A stretch of 64,000 nucleotides of DNA. Source: DATBGO01 sp963840095 (GTDB taxonomy: Bacteria; Actinomycetota; Actinomycetes; Streptosporangiales; Streptosporangiaceae). The position numbers and the translations under genes are program-made. Shown here in pieces: positions 1-8,334 of the stretch. Location: NCBI GenBank assembly GCA_963840095.1, contig CAWIXN010000005.1:1178001-1242000 (forward strand), given 5' to 3'. A model generated the notes under the pieces. The model searched no databases and was not told the DNA's origin. It saw nothing but the letters and a program-made list of their open reading frames with translations. How positions within the stretch are numbered: the stretch's first letter is position 1; the number at the start of each line of letters is the position of its first letter.

Positions 1-990
1 CCGGCGATCGGCGGCACCCGGATGCGGCCCGATATCACGGTCACCGAGGTGGCCCGGCTGGCGCGCGCGATGACCCTGAAGAACGCGGTCGCTGGCCTGC
101 CGCACGGCGGCGGGAAGTCCGGCATCGCGGCATCGCCCAGCCTGGCGCCGGCCGAGCACGAGCGGGTGATGCGCGCCTTCGCCCGCGCGATTGAGCAGCT
201 CACTGATTACGTTCCCGGGCCCGACATGGGCACCACCGAGACGTCCATGGCTTACATCCACGACGAGATCGGCCGGTGTGTGGGCCTGCCCAGCGTGCTC
301 GGCGGGATACCGCTGGACGAGCTGGGCGCGACTGGCTACGGGCTCGCCGCGTGCGCGGCCGCGCTGAGCGAGGCCAAGGTGGTCGAGCTGGCCGGGGCAC
401 GCGTGGTTATCCAGGGTTTCGGCGCGGTGGGCAGCAACGCGGCCCGGGCGCTCGGCGAGCTCGGCGCCACGGTGATTGCCGTCTCGGATATCGGCGGCGC
501 GACGTGCAACCCGGAGGGGCTCGATATCGCCGATCTGGTGGCCCACAAGCTGGACGGCTCGGTGGCCGGATTTGGCGGCGGTTCTCCTATGCCGCGAGAT
601 GACATCCTCGGTCTCGACTGCGAGCTGCTGGTTCCCGCCGCGCAGCCGGACGTGGTGACGACGGACAACGCCGGGAAGATCTCGGCCCGGGTGGTTCTCG
701 AGGGCGCCAACATTCCCATAACCCGTGCCGCCGAGGAGGAGCTGGCCGGGCGGGGCGTGCTGGTCATCCCCGACGTGGTTGCCAACGCGGGCGGTGTCAT
801 CTGCGGGGCGGCCGGGTACCGCGGGGCAGGTCACGCCGAGGCATTCACCGAGATCGAGGAGAAGATCCGCGAGACCACGGCCGAGCTGCTCGACCGCATC
901 AGGCACGGCACGCTGACGCCGCGCGCGGCCGCCGAGCAGATGGCAGCCCAGCGACTCGGCCAGGCGATGGCCCTGCGGCGCAGGTTCTGA
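1..990 (+). CDS. Glu/Leu/Phe/Val dehydrogenase family protein (5' end outside window)
   Basis: NAD(P)-dependent amino-acid dehydrogenase that would oxidatively deaminate glutamate or a branched/aromatic amino acid to the 2-oxo acid. The open frame already begins at base 1 (reading AIGGTRMRP, a conserved N-terminal motif of this family), so the true start lies upstream; the ATG at 22 is internal. Visible motifs are the substrate-binding lysine segment LPHGGGKSG, the catalytic-aspartate segment PGPDMGT, a Rossmann loop VVIQGFGAVGSNAARALG, and the C-terminal PDVVANAGGV segment. The C-terminus is complete and short, as in leucine/phenylalanine dehydrogenases and the smaller actinobacterial GDHs. 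A more divergent relative lies at 10794-11906. Substrate cannot be decided from the sequence. Confidence 0.9.
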   Translation, partial: PAIGGTRMRPDITVTEVARLARAMTLKNAVAGLPHGGGKSGIAASPSLAPAEHERVMRAFARAIEQLTDYVPGPDMGTTETSMAYIHDEIGRCVGLPSVLGGIPLDELGATGYGLAACAAALSEAKVVELAGARVVIQGFGAVGSNAARALGELGATVIAVSDIGGATCNPEGLDIADLVAHKLDGSVAGFGGGSPMPRDDILGLDCELLVPAAQPDVVTTDNAGKISARVVLEGANIPITRAAEEELAGRGVLVIPDVVANAGGVICGAAGYRGAGHAEAFTEIEEKIRETTAELLDRIRHGTLTPRAAAEQMAAQRLGQAMALRRRF

Positions 991-1138
991 CCAGAGCCTG
1001 AGCAGGCTCTGCGGTCAGCAAGCTCGGGACCGTGAAAACGATCTTTGCGCCCGGGTGCTGGCCTGCCAGGAAGCGGTGAGCGAGGCGGCTCCGGACAGCG
1101 CCAACAGATCGCTGATGACCTGCCCCCGCAGAACTCGC

Positions 1139-1172
1139 GATACATCTTGCCTTTCGGCAGACGCGATGTATC
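1139..1172. promoter_or_regulatory. Inverted repeat upstream of ClpC-like gene, candidate operator
   Basis: GATACATC at 1139-1146 and GATGTATC at 1165-1172 are exact reverse complements separated by 18 bases. The arms also read as direct repeats ending in ATCTTG. The element lies 52 bases before the ATG at 1224 and is much more AT-rich than its surroundings, so it probably contains or overlaps the promoter. The cognate regulator is not identifiable here; PadR-type repressors use similar ATnnATC-type sites (inference). Confidence 0.45.
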
Positions 1173-1223
1173 TTGATAGGCATCGCGCACAGCCGGACAA
1201 CGCTGAGAAGAGCGGAGCGGAGC

Positions 1224-2075
1224 ATGTTCGAGCGGTATACCGAGCGGGCGCGGCGGGTCGTGGTCCTGGCGCAGCAGGAGGCCAGGCTGCTCGACCAGAG
1301 CGGCATCGGTACCGAGCACATCTTGCTGGGCCTCATTCACGAGACCGAGGGACTGGCCGCTCAGGCGCTAGAGTCGATGGGGGTCAGCCTGGAGGCGGCG
1401 CGGCAGCGGGTCGAGGAGATAACCGGACCGGGCTGCGGGGCACCCCCGGGGCATATACCGTACACGCCGCAGGCCAAGAAGGTCCTGGAGCTGTCGCTGC
1501 GTGAGGCGCTGCACCTTGGCCACAACAACATCGGCACTGAGCACATCCTGCTGGGCCTGATCCGTTCGGGAGAAGGCGTCGCAGCGCAGGTGCTGGCCGC
1601 GCTCGGCGCTGACAAGAACCTGCTCCGCCAGCGGGTTATCCGGCTGCTGCAGCAGGGCGGTCAGGAACCAGGGACCGGCCACCCGGGGCCGCGCACCGGC
1701 CTGTTCCAGCGGACGGACGGCGGGCTGCCGCCCGAAGTCCGCAGCCAGGTCGAGTCGATGGCCGCACGCCTGTCGGCCATTGAGCGGCGCGTGGGCACTG
1801 GACCCGACCTGAGCGACCTCGACCGGCAGATCGCGCAGGCCCGCCGCGACAAGGAATCGGCGGCCGCCGCCGAGGACTACGAGCACGCGGCGGCGGTGCG
1901 CGACGCCGAACAGCGGCTGCTCGCGGAGAAGGCCTCCCGTCAGGAGCAATGGACGGCCGCGCAGCTGGACTTTTCCTCCCTGGCCGACCGAGTCGGCAGG
2001 CTCAGCGAAGAGGTCGGGCGCCTTCGCGAACTGCTGCGCCAGCATGGCATCGAGCCGCAGGACGGCGTGGCGTAA
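1224..2075 (+). CDS. ClpC-like N-domain protein with UVR motif, no ATPase
   Basis: A 283-residue protein starting MFERYTERARRVV, the same way ClpC begins; that match and a purine-rich stretch before it fix the start at 1224 instead of further upstream. It has two Clp-N repeats (about residues 1-75 and 76-150, each with GTEHILLGLI), a proline/glycine-rich linker, then a UVR-type coiled segment (about 195-250, KESAAAAEDYEHAAAVRDAE). Both AAA+ modules of ClpC are absent. Clp-N domains bind substrates or adaptors and UVR motifs mediate protein contacts, so a role as adaptor, decoy or chaperone partner of ClpC is plausible (inference). Cytosolic. It sits alone, behind an inverted repeat at 1139-1172. 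Confidence 0.9.
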   Translation: MFERYTERARRVVVLAQQEARLLDQSGIGTEHILLGLIHETEGLAAQALESMGVSLEAARQRVEEITGPGCGAPPGHIPYTPQAKKVLELSLREALHLGHNNIGTEHILLGLIRSGEGVAAQVLAALGADKNLLRQRVIRLLQQGGQEPGTGHPGPRTGLFQRTDGGLPPEVRSQVESMAARLSAIERRVGTGPDLSDLDRQIAQARRDKESAAAAEDYEHAAAVRDAEQRLLAEKASRQEQWTAAQLDFSSLADRVGRLSEEVGRLRELLRQHGIEPQDGVA

Positions 2076-2448
2076 TCGGCGCGGCGTAACCAGCGCGGCG
2101 TAACCAGCGCGGCTACCGGCCTGATCCGGGTGACCAGCGGCGCCCGGCACGCCGAGCTGGACCCGGACTGGCGGGAGGCGTCGGCGCACCCTACCTACAC
2201 TCTCCGGATGACTGGCAGCGAACTGACCGGACTGGCCGGTCGAGCTATCCGGCGCGATCACCCGTTCGCATCGCCGTGATGAAACCATCGAATTTAGCGT
2301 TTGCACCGAACTGGTAAACCGTCATGACATAGGACCGAAGAACATGTCACGGGCACCGAACCAGGTCCTTATCGGCCCGAGCGGCGCTTTTGGCCGCGAT
2401 TCGGAAAGAAATATATGGTCACCGCGCCCGGCAGCATACTGCGCCCGG
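2076..2448. other. Intergenic region with short direct repeat
   Basis: No supported gene. Just after the stop codon a 14-base unit containing GCGGCGTAACCAG is repeated about twice (2081-2113), copying the GGCGTAA end of the preceding gene. A 23-codon frame from ATG 2208 follows a TACACT-like hexamer but lacks a ribosome-binding site and recognisable product. The two flanking genes converge here. Confidence 0.4.
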
Positions 2449-2730
2449 TCAGACCACGATGAACGCTCCCTCCGAGTCACGTTCCGGCGCGGTTTCGTCG
2501 TCGAACCACAGGCCGCCTTCGGCCAGGTACCTGAAGCGGAGCTTACTGCCCGCGGGGATGCTGACCACTGCGCTGCGGGTCCCGTTCCCGCGCTTGCGCA
2601 GCGGGTGCGCGAACGGATTCCAGTCGTTGAATTCTCCGACTACGGAGACGGCGCCGGACGGCCCGTCGGCTGGCAGTACGAAGGTAACGCGAACCACGTT
2701 GTTACGGTCCGGCCTGGCTGTCTTGATCAC
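2449..2730 (-). CDS. Isoamylase early-set (glycogen-binding, CBM48-like) domain protein
   Basis: A 93-residue stand-alone E-set domain: VRVTFVLPADGPSGAVSVVGEFNDWNP is the signature of the glycogen-recognition fold (described here in overlapping parts: VRVTFVLP, VSVVGEFNDWNP, LRFRYLAEGG, WFDDE). Such small proteins occur singly in actinomycetes and are thought to bind alpha-glucans or bring a partner to glycogen. A GTG at 2730 preceded by GAGGAA at suitable spacing is the best start; an upstream extension lacks conserved sequence. No catalytic domain is present and no glycogen gene is nearby, so the partner is unknown. Confidence 0.85.
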   Translation of the reverse strand: MIKTARPDRNNVVRVTFVLPADGPSGAVSVVGEFNDWNPFAHPLRKRGNGTRSAVVSIPAGSKLRFRYLAEGGLWFDDETAPERDSEGAFIVV

Positions 2731-2894
2731 GCTTTCCTCGCTCCGGTCTCGTCTGCAACAGCGGCCATCTTGCATCACATGTGTTTCGGCAGTGTTCCCC
2801 AAGTGCAACAGCACCGTGAACAACAGCCACCACAGGCGATACGTCACAATTGCTCGGCCGCGGACGGCAGCCTACTCGGACAGCCGCGGCGAAG

Positions 2895-3680
2895 CTATAG
2901 GTCGAGGTCGACAATCACCGGGGCATGGTCGCTCGGCCCCTTGCCCTTACGGGTCTCGCGGTCCACCCACGCGTCCGACACCGAGCCGGCCAGCGCGGCG
3001 TTGGCGTAGATCAGGTCGATGCGCATCCCCATGCCCTTGTGAAACGCTCCGGCGCGGTAATCCCAGTACGTGAACGGATGCGGGCCCTTGGCTATGCGCG
3101 GGACCACGTCGGTGAGCCCGGTCTCGCGCAGCGCGGCCAACGCCGCGCGCTCGGCGGGGGTGACGTGGGTGGAGCCGGCGAACGCGGACGGATCCCAGAC
3201 GTCAGCGTCGGTGGGGGCGACGTTGAAGTCACCCATGACGGCGAACGGCCGGCCTGCCGCCGCGTCGACGGCGACGCAGGCCCGCAGGGCGGCCAGCCAG
3301 CGCAGCTTGTAGGCGTAGTGCGGGTCATCGGGGGTGCGCCCGTTAGGCACGTACACCGACAGCACCCGCACCGGCCCGCAGGTGGCCGCGATGCTACGGG
3401 CTTCCTGCGTCTGCTGGTCGGGGAAGCCCGGCTCGCCTGGCAGCCCGCGGGCGACGTCGTCCAGCCCGATTCTGGACAGCACCGCGACGCCGTTCCAGCG
3501 CCCGTCCCCGTAGTGCGCCGCCGCGTAGCCGAGCGGCGCGATCGCGTCGGCCGGAAAGGCGTCGGCGCCGACCTTCGTCTCCTGCAGACACACGACGTCG
3601 GGTGCGGCCTGCTCCAGCCAGCCGACTAGCCGCGGCAGCCGGGCCAGCACCGAGTTCACGTTCCAGGTCGCGATCCGCAT
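2895..3680 (-). CDS. xth: Exodeoxyribonuclease III
   Basis: A 261-residue AP endonuclease/3'-5' exonuclease of the ExoIII family, acting in base-excision repair of abasic sites and blocked 3' ends. The family motifs are in order: MRIATWNVNSV (metal-binding Asn), CLQETKV (metal-binding Glu), VYVPNGR, GDFNVAPTD (catalytic Asp/Asn), FTYWDYR, and the terminal SDHAPVIVD with the catalytic Asp-His. Full family length and intact. It follows the fusion gene at 3741-4988 by 60 bases on the same strand and may share its transcript, although the functional link is unclear. Confidence 0.97.
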   Translation of the reverse strand: MRIATWNVNSVLARLPRLVGWLEQAAPDVVCLQETKVGADAFPADAIAPLGYAAAHYGDGRWNGVAVLSRIGLDDVARGLPGEPGFPDQQTQEARSIAATCGPVRVLSVYVPNGRTPDDPHYAYKLRWLAALRACVAVDAAAGRPFAVMGDFNVAPTDADVWDPSAFAGSTHVTPAERAALAALRETGLTDVVPRIAKGPHPFTYWDYRAGAFHKGMGMRIDLIYANAALAGSVSDAWVDRETRKGKGPSDHAPVIVDLDL

Positions 3681-3740
3681 GCCGCTATCCCACCAGTCAC
3701 CAGTTGCCTGCGCGGCACCGCCCGGTCAGCCGTCGCCCGG

Positions 3741-4988
3741 TCAGCGGAGAACCACGCGTTCCCCGCTGATTTCGGCGACGATCTCCAGCCGGCCGCCCAG
3801 CGCCTCGACGTACCGGGCCAGGGTAGCGATCTCAGTCGCGCCTGGCTCGGCACTCTCGATGGCCGAGACCCCTTCCTGCGGCAGGTTCATCCGCTCGGCG
3901 ACCTGAGCCCGGGTAAGCCCGAGCCGGGCCCGCTGTTCCCGCAGCGTCCGGGCTGGGCGGCTCGCGAGCAGGGCGGCGGCGGCCATGACGTCGTCGGCGT
4001 CTGCGGCGAAGAACTCTCCGAGAAACGACTGCGCATCGTCGTAGCTGCAGGCTGCGGCCTCCGGGACCTGGCCCGCCTCGGCCCGTCGCAGCAGGTCCAG
4101 CGAGAGCAGGACCGCGTCGTCGTACTGGTCGCGGACCGCGCCACTGTCCTCGAGCACGGCGATCAGCAGCGCGGTGCCTGAGGGCCCGACCGCGAACAGG
4201 ATGCGCATGTCGGCCTCGCCGGGCGGGACCGGCCGCAGCTCCATCAGGCCGGCCGGCCGCAGGAGGAGGCCCGGGCTGCGGGCACCGGGCGCGGCACGCA
4301 GCTCCTGCTCGATCTCGCCGGTGACCTCCTCGAGCCTGGCCGCCGCGGAGCCGGGCGACGCTTCAGGGTCCTCGTCCTGTGCGGCGTCCTCGTCGGGGTC
4401 CTGGCCGACAGCGGCGATCACCTCATCAACGGCGCACTCGGCCCGCGCCGCGGTGTATCTCGCCTTCAGGACTTCCTTCCTGGTCCGGAACGCATCCACC
4501 CGTGCCTGCAGGCGCTGCGACCTCCCGGTCAGCTGCTGCTCGGCCTCGGTCAGCCCCGGAAGCAGCCGCCGCAGCTCGGCCAGCTGCTCGTCCGCCGCGG
4601 CCAGGTCGCCGGCAGCCTGCCCGGCCAGGTCCGCCTGGCCTGCTTCGAGCCAGCGCAGGCGCTGATCAGCCAGCTTGGCCTGCTGCGCCTGGAGCTCGGT
4701 GATCTGGTGCTCGATGCCCCGGACCGCCGTCGCCGCCTCGGCCACACTTCGGCGAATGACCTGCAGCCGTTCAAGCCGCTCTTGATAGGACCGGTCGAGG
4801 GCGTCGAGGGGATCCTCCTGCCAGGGCACATCTGCCGCCGGGACGACCACCGGAGGCCCGAGGGCAGCGCCCTCACGCAGCAGAGCGGTCAGCGCGGCGC
4901 CCGCCAGCCTGGCTGCTGCCGGGTCGCTGCCGTGCAGCTCGGTCAGCCAGTCGTGGATCTCCTCGGACATCCGCAGCACGTAGCCCAT
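3741..4988 (-). CDS. Fusion protein: split HigB/Gp49-like toxin domain, PspA-like coiled coil, XRE antitoxin-type HTH
   Basis: A 415-residue cytosolic protein with an unusual architecture. Residues 1-60 (IHDWLTELHG, GAALGPPVV) resemble the N-terminal half of the phage Gp49/HigB RelE-like toxin fold. Residues about 240-305 (GLMELRPVPPG, MRILFAVGPSGTALLIAVL) resemble its C-terminal half. Between them, residues about 70-193 form a long coiled coil ending FRTRKEVLKARYTAARAE, which resembles PspA/IM30 envelope-stress proteins. An acidic linker follows (QDPDEDAAQDEDPE). Residues 345-415 are an XRE helix-turn-helix (LTRAQVAERMNLPQEGVSAIE) ending LGGRLEIVAEI, typical of HigA antitoxins. The ATG at 4988 follows the drrB-like stop by 17 bases with AGGAT before it, so the gene probably belongs to the exporter operon. 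It may be an envelope-damage sensor/regulator derived from a toxin-antitoxin pair (inference). Confidence 0.75.
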   Translation of the reverse strand: MGYVLRMSEEIHDWLTELHGSDPAAARLAGAALTALLREGAALGPPVVVPAADVPWQEDPLDALDRSYQERLERLQVIRRSVAEAATAVRGIEHQITELQAQQAKLADQRLRWLEAGQADLAGQAAGDLAAADEQLAELRRLLPGLTEAEQQLTGRSQRLQARVDAFRTRKEVLKARYTAARAECAVDEVIAAVGQDPDEDAAQDEDPEASPGSAAARLEEVTGEIEQELRAAPGARSPGLLLRPAGLMELRPVPPGEADMRILFAVGPSGTALLIAVLEDSGAVRDQYDDAVLLSLDLLRRAEAGQVPEAAACSYDDAQSFLGEFFAADADDVMAAAALLASRPARTLREQRARLGLTRAQVAERMNLPQEGVSAIESAEPGATEIATLARYVEALGGRLEIVAEISGERVVLR

Positions 4989-5005
4989 GACGGCATCCTG
5001 CACGC

Positions 5006-5839
5006 TCAGCTGGCCCGGCGGTAGGCCCGGACGGCCAGCGGCCCGAACACCAGGAGGGTCCCGATGAGCCACAACATGCTCTGCCACAGCTGGGGCTCCA
5101 GCGATGTCACGCCGGGAACCGGGCCGATTGCGAGGTACCGCATGGTGTCGATGACCAGTGTGACTGGCTGGTTCTTGGCGAACGCCTGCAGCCAGCCCGG
5201 CATGCTCGCGATGGGCACGAACGCGGAGCTCACGAAGGTGAGCGGGAATACCCAGATGAGCCCGAAGGCCTGCACCGATTCTTCGTCCTTGATCGCCAGG
5301 CCGATGTAGGCGGACACGCAGCAGACGGTAAGCCCGAAGAACACCGCGTAGACCACCATGGCGATCGCCGGGCCGACCCCGTTGAGGAACCTGAAGCCGA
5401 CCAGGTACCCGACGGCCACGATCACCAGGATGGTCAGGAGCATCCGGGCCGTGTCGGCGATCAGCCGGCCGTTGAGCACCGCGGAGCGGGCCATCGGCAT
5501 CGACCGGAACCGGTCGAGCACCCCTTTCTGCACCTCGCGGGCCAGCGCGATGGCGGTACCGAACGAGGCGAACGCCGCGGTCTGCCCGATGATCCCCGGC
5601 ATCAGGTAGTCCACGTACCCGCCCGGACTGCTGACCGGGATCGCGCCGCCGAAGACGAACCGGAACAGCAGCGTGAACATCACCGGCTGCACCAGCGTGA
5701 AGACGACAAATGCCGGGACCCGCCGCCACACGATGAGGTTGCGCTGGGTGATCGTGAGCGCATCGATGACCGCCCAGCGCAGCCGGTGCAGATTCCCTGG
5801 GAGCCCCCGGTCAGCCGCGGGCAGCACGGTAGCCGTCAT
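5006..5839 (-). CDS. ABC-2 type transporter permease (DrrB-like)
   Basis: A 277-residue integral membrane protein of the ABC-2 exporter class with about six hydrophobic segments. It begins with the usual cytosolic stretch, ALTITQRNLIVWRRVPAF, then VVFTLVQPVMFTLLFRFVFGG, and carries the family segment RFRSMPMARSAVLNGRLIAD between helices. It forms the membrane channel for the ATPase encoded just upstream, whose stop overlaps this ATG by four bases (5836-5839), implying translational coupling. DrrAB-type pairs export drugs, antibiotics or lipids; no substrate can be inferred here. Confidence 0.93.
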   Translation of the reverse strand: MTATVLPAADRGLPGNLHRLRWAVIDALTITQRNLIVWRRVPAFVVFTLVQPVMFTLLFRFVFGGAIPVSSPGGYVDYLMPGIIGQTAAFASFGTAIALAREVQKGVLDRFRSMPMARSAVLNGRLIADTARMLLTILVIVAVGYLVGFRFLNGVGPAIAMVVYAVFFGLTVCCVSAYIGLAIKDEESVQAFGLIWVFPLTFVSSAFVPIASMPGWLQAFAKNQPVTLVIDTMRYLAIGPVPGVTSLEPQLWQSMLWLIGTLLVFGPLAVRAYRRAS

Positions 5840-6876
5840 TGCTGCGCCTCTCCTGCCCGTTCTGCCCCCGGCCGGCCCCGGCCGCGGCGTCCGCGCCGCG
5901 GCGCATTTGCGGTCTCGTGCTCTGCCGAGTGCCCGGTCAGAGCGAGGAAGACGTCATCGAGCGACGGCCGCCGCACCGCGAGCCCATCGGTCGTCACCCC
6001 CGCCGCATCCAGCCGCCGCACCGCCTCGACCAGCGCGTCCGAGCCGCGGGCCCCGACTCCGACCGCCACCCGGCCCGCCGCGTCGTCCACATGCGGCGCG
6101 GCGTCCGCGAGCCCGCTGACGGCGCCCACCGCGTCGGCCAGGCGGCGGCGCTCGGGTACCGAGAACTCCAGGACGTCGCCGCCCACCCGGTCCTTGAGCT
6201 GCTCTGCGGTCCCAGCCGCGATGACCTGCCCGCGGTCGATGACGACGATCTCGTCGGCCAGCTCATCCGCCTCTTCCAGGTACTGCGTCGTGAGGAGCAG
6301 CGTGGTACCAGCGGCCACCAGCTCCCTGATGATCTCCCACATGCCGAGCCGCCCGCGCGGGTCGAGCCCGGTCGTCGGCTCATCCAGGAAGAGCACCGAC
6401 GGTGATGCGACGAGGCTCGCCGCCAGGTCCAGCCGGCGCTGCATGCCTCCGGAGAACGTCTTCGTCGGCCGGTCGGCGGCCTCCTCCAGGTCGAACCGCG
6501 CCAGCAGCTCGGTGGCGCGTTTCCTGGCCACCGCGCGGCTCAGGTGGTACAGCCTGGCCATGATCTCCAGGTTCTCCCGGCCGGTGAGTTCTTCCTGGAT
6601 GGCGGCTGACTGTCCGGCCAGCCCGATCCTGCGCCGCACCGCGTCGGCCTGCCGGACCACGTCCAGGCCCTCGATCTGCACCAGGCCAGCGTCGGGCGTC
6701 AGCAGCGTGGTGAGGATCTTCACCGCGGTGGTCTTGCCGGCCCCGTTCGGGCCGAGCATGCCCAGGACGGTTCCGGCGGGCACAGCGAAGTCGACCCCGC
6801 GCAGCGCGTGCACCTCGCCGAATGACTTGTGCAGCCCCTCTACCAAGATCGCCGGGCCGTACTCCGTCGCCGCCAA
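5836..6876 (-). CDS. ABC transporter ATP-binding protein (DrrA-like)
   Basis: A 346-residue ATPase subunit of a DrrAB-type exporter. It has Walker A (LGPNGAGKTTAVKI), Q-loop, ABC signature (TFSGGMQRRLDLA), Walker B (SVLFLDEPTTGLD) and H-loop (LLTTQYLEEAD), followed by the C-terminal DrrA extension ending RRPSLDDVFLALTGHS, which includes the family's LDDVFL motif. The TTG at 6876 is chosen because GAGGAC lies eight bases before it and the conserved sequence begins directly after (ATEYGPAILVEGLHK); the frame stays open upstream to 6948 but reads across the operator repeats. First gene of the likely drrA-drrB-fusion regulator operon. Confidence 0.93.
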   Translation of the reverse strand: MAATEYGPAILVEGLHKSFGEVHALRGVDFAVPAGTVLGMLGPNGAGKTTAVKILTTLLTPDAGLVQIEGLDVVRQADAVRRRIGLAGQSAAIQEELTGRENLEIMARLYHLSRAVARKRATELLARFDLEEAADRPTKTFSGGMQRRLDLAASLVASPSVLFLDEPTTGLDPRGRLGMWEIIRELVAAGTTLLLTTQYLEEADELADEIVVIDRGQVIAAGTAEQLKDRVGGDVLEFSVPERRRLADAVGAVSGLADAAPHVDDAAGRVAVGVGARGSDALVEAVRRLDAAGVTTDGLAVRRPSLDDVFLALTGHSAEHETANAPRRGRRGRGRPGAERAGEAQQ

Positions 6877-6891
6877 CGTGCTGTCCTCTCT

Positions 6892-6920
6892 TCTGTTGGA
6901 GCCAATCTGTTGGAGCCAAC
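6892..6920. promoter_or_regulatory. Tandem palindromic operator upstream of the DrrAB-like exporter
   Basis: TCTGTTGGAGCCAA occurs twice head to tail (6892-6905, 6906-6919). Each copy contains the near-palindrome TTGG-AG-CCAA; the second extends to GTTGG-AG-CCAAC. It lies 16 bases before the TTG start of the ATPase gene. This is the pattern expected of a dimeric repressor bound at two adjacent sites. No TetR, MarR or similar gene is adjacent; the only encoded DNA-binding protein in the operon is the XRE fusion at 3741-4988. Confidence 0.6.
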
Positions 6921-7056
6921 CAGACCCATTTCTACCAGGGCAGGCCAAGCCGGCCAGCGGGTCCCGGCTGACCGCGGTGACCTCTGCGACAGCGTCGAGC
7001 GGGACTGCGCCGTCGATGTGCGGGTAACAAACACTCCGCTCCAGGCCCCGGCCGGC

Positions 7057-8253
7057 TCACGACGCGCCATCGCCGATGCGGCGGGCCTGATTCGCCCCGC
7101 GAGCCGCGCCGCCGGGCAGGCCGTCACGCATCTCCCGGACCAGGCTGTCCACGACCGCCCATAGATCACCGCCGGCCCGGGAGGCCACCGCTCGCTGCCG
7201 CTGGTAGCTTGCCCCGGCAGCCATCAGGACTGATATCGACGCGAGTTCGCTGGCGCAGCCCAGCCGTGCGGCCACCGGCTCCAGCCGGTTGAGCACGTCG
7301 TCCAGGTCATCGGTTAGGCGCCGCTCGCGGTTGCTCGCATCGAGGATGATCTCGGCGTCCAGTCCGTACCTGGCCGCGCGCCACTTGTTTTCCTGCACGT
7401 GCCAGGGCGGAAGACCGGGCAGCACCTGGCCGGCCTTGAGCCGTTGGTCGAGATCTACCACCAGGCAGTGGGTCAGCGCGGCAATGGCGGCCACCTCGTC
7501 AAGTGTTGGCAGCCCGTCGCAGACCCGGACCTCGACGGTGCCCAGCGCCGGAGATGGTCGGATGTCCCAGCGGATCTCCTTGAACTCGCTGATCACGCCG
7601 GTAGCGAGCATGTCGCCGACGTAGGACTCGAATTGCGCCCAGGTGTCGAACTGGAACGGCAGCCCCGCTGTCGGCAGCTGCTGGAACATCAGCGCCCTAT
7701 TGCTGGCGTATCCAGTGTCGGAGCCGCCCCAGAACGGCGAGGAGGCCGACAGCGCCTGCAGGTGCGGGAACCAGCGCAGCAAGCCGTTAAGAATGGGGAG
7801 TATCTTTCCCGTCGAGTCCACGCCGACATGCACGTGCACGCCGAAGATGAGCATGTGCCGCCCCCACCACTGGGTGCGCTCGACCAGCGTGGCGTACCGC
7901 TCCCCCTCGCTGACCTCCTGGTCGTACCAGCGGGCAAACGGGTGAGTGCCGGCGCTGAACAGCTCAAGCCCGCGCTGGCTGGCCACCCGCCGGACGACAT
8001 CGCGGGTACTGCGCAGGTCCTCGACCGCCTGCGGCACCGACTCGCAGATCCCGGTGACCAGCTCGACGGTGTTGCGCAGGAACTCCCTGTGCACTCGCGA
8101 CTCGCCCTGTGCTATCTCACCCCGGGCTGCCTCGACCACCTCCGCCGCCGCGCTGACCAGGTCGCCCGTGCGCGCATCAACGAGGCCGAGTTCCCATTCG
8201 ACGCCGAGTGTCGGTCGGGGTGAAGGCCGGAAGTCCACACTAGTGCTGCCCAC
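7057..8253 (-). CDS. Carboxylate-amine ligase of the glutamate-cysteine ligase 2 (YbdK) family
   Basis: A 398-residue soluble enzyme of the GCS2 family, which forms amide bonds between a carboxylate and an amine in an ATP-dependent way; members include weak gamma-glutamyl-cysteine ligases. Landmarks are the N-terminal LGVEWELGLVD (metal-binding glutamates), FSAGTHPFARW, MLIFGVHVHVGVD (paired histidines), and EIRWDIRPSPALGTVEVRVCDG. Full family length. The GTG at 8253 gives the longest conserved form; a second GTG at 8238 lies just inside. Divergent from the PfpI-type gene at 8335. A dedicated glutathione or mycothiol role is not indicated by neighbours. Confidence 0.9.
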   Translation of the reverse strand: MGSTSVDFRPSPRPTLGVEWELGLVDARTGDLVSAAAEVVEAARGEIAQGESRVHREFLRNTVELVTGICESVPQAVEDLRSTRDVVRRVASQRGLELFSAGTHPFARWYDQEVSEGERYATLVERTQWWGRHMLIFGVHVHVGVDSTGKILPILNGLLRWFPHLQALSASSPFWGGSDTGYASNRALMFQQLPTAGLPFQFDTWAQFESYVGDMLATGVISEFKEIRWDIRPSPALGTVEVRVCDGLPTLDEVAAIAALTHCLVVDLDQRLKAGQVLPGLPPWHVQENKWRAARYGLDAEIILDASNRERRLTDDLDDVLNRLEPVAARLGCASELASISVLMAAGASYQRQRAVASRAGGDLWAVVDSLVREMRDGLPGGAARGANQARRIGDGAS

Positions 8254-8334
8254 AGCGGGACCTTACGTCATGGCGGCTGGCGAGCCTGCCCGGGCGCGCA
8301 TGACCGTCCCTGGCGAACGTGTTTGGATGGCCGC

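Noticed and set aside
2344..3073. Open frames on the plus strand of about 220 codons overlapping the E-set and xth genes
   Set aside because: Composition and lack of motifs show them to be antisense shadows of the well-supported minus-strand genes.
4989..5729. Upstream extension of the fusion gene to 5729
   Set aside because: It only re-reads the permease gene in another frame; the conserved protein starts at MGYVLRMSEE.
6841..6948. ATP-binding protein beginning at 6948
   Set aside because: The upstream part covers operator repeats and lacks homology; TTG 6876 with GAGGAC is better.
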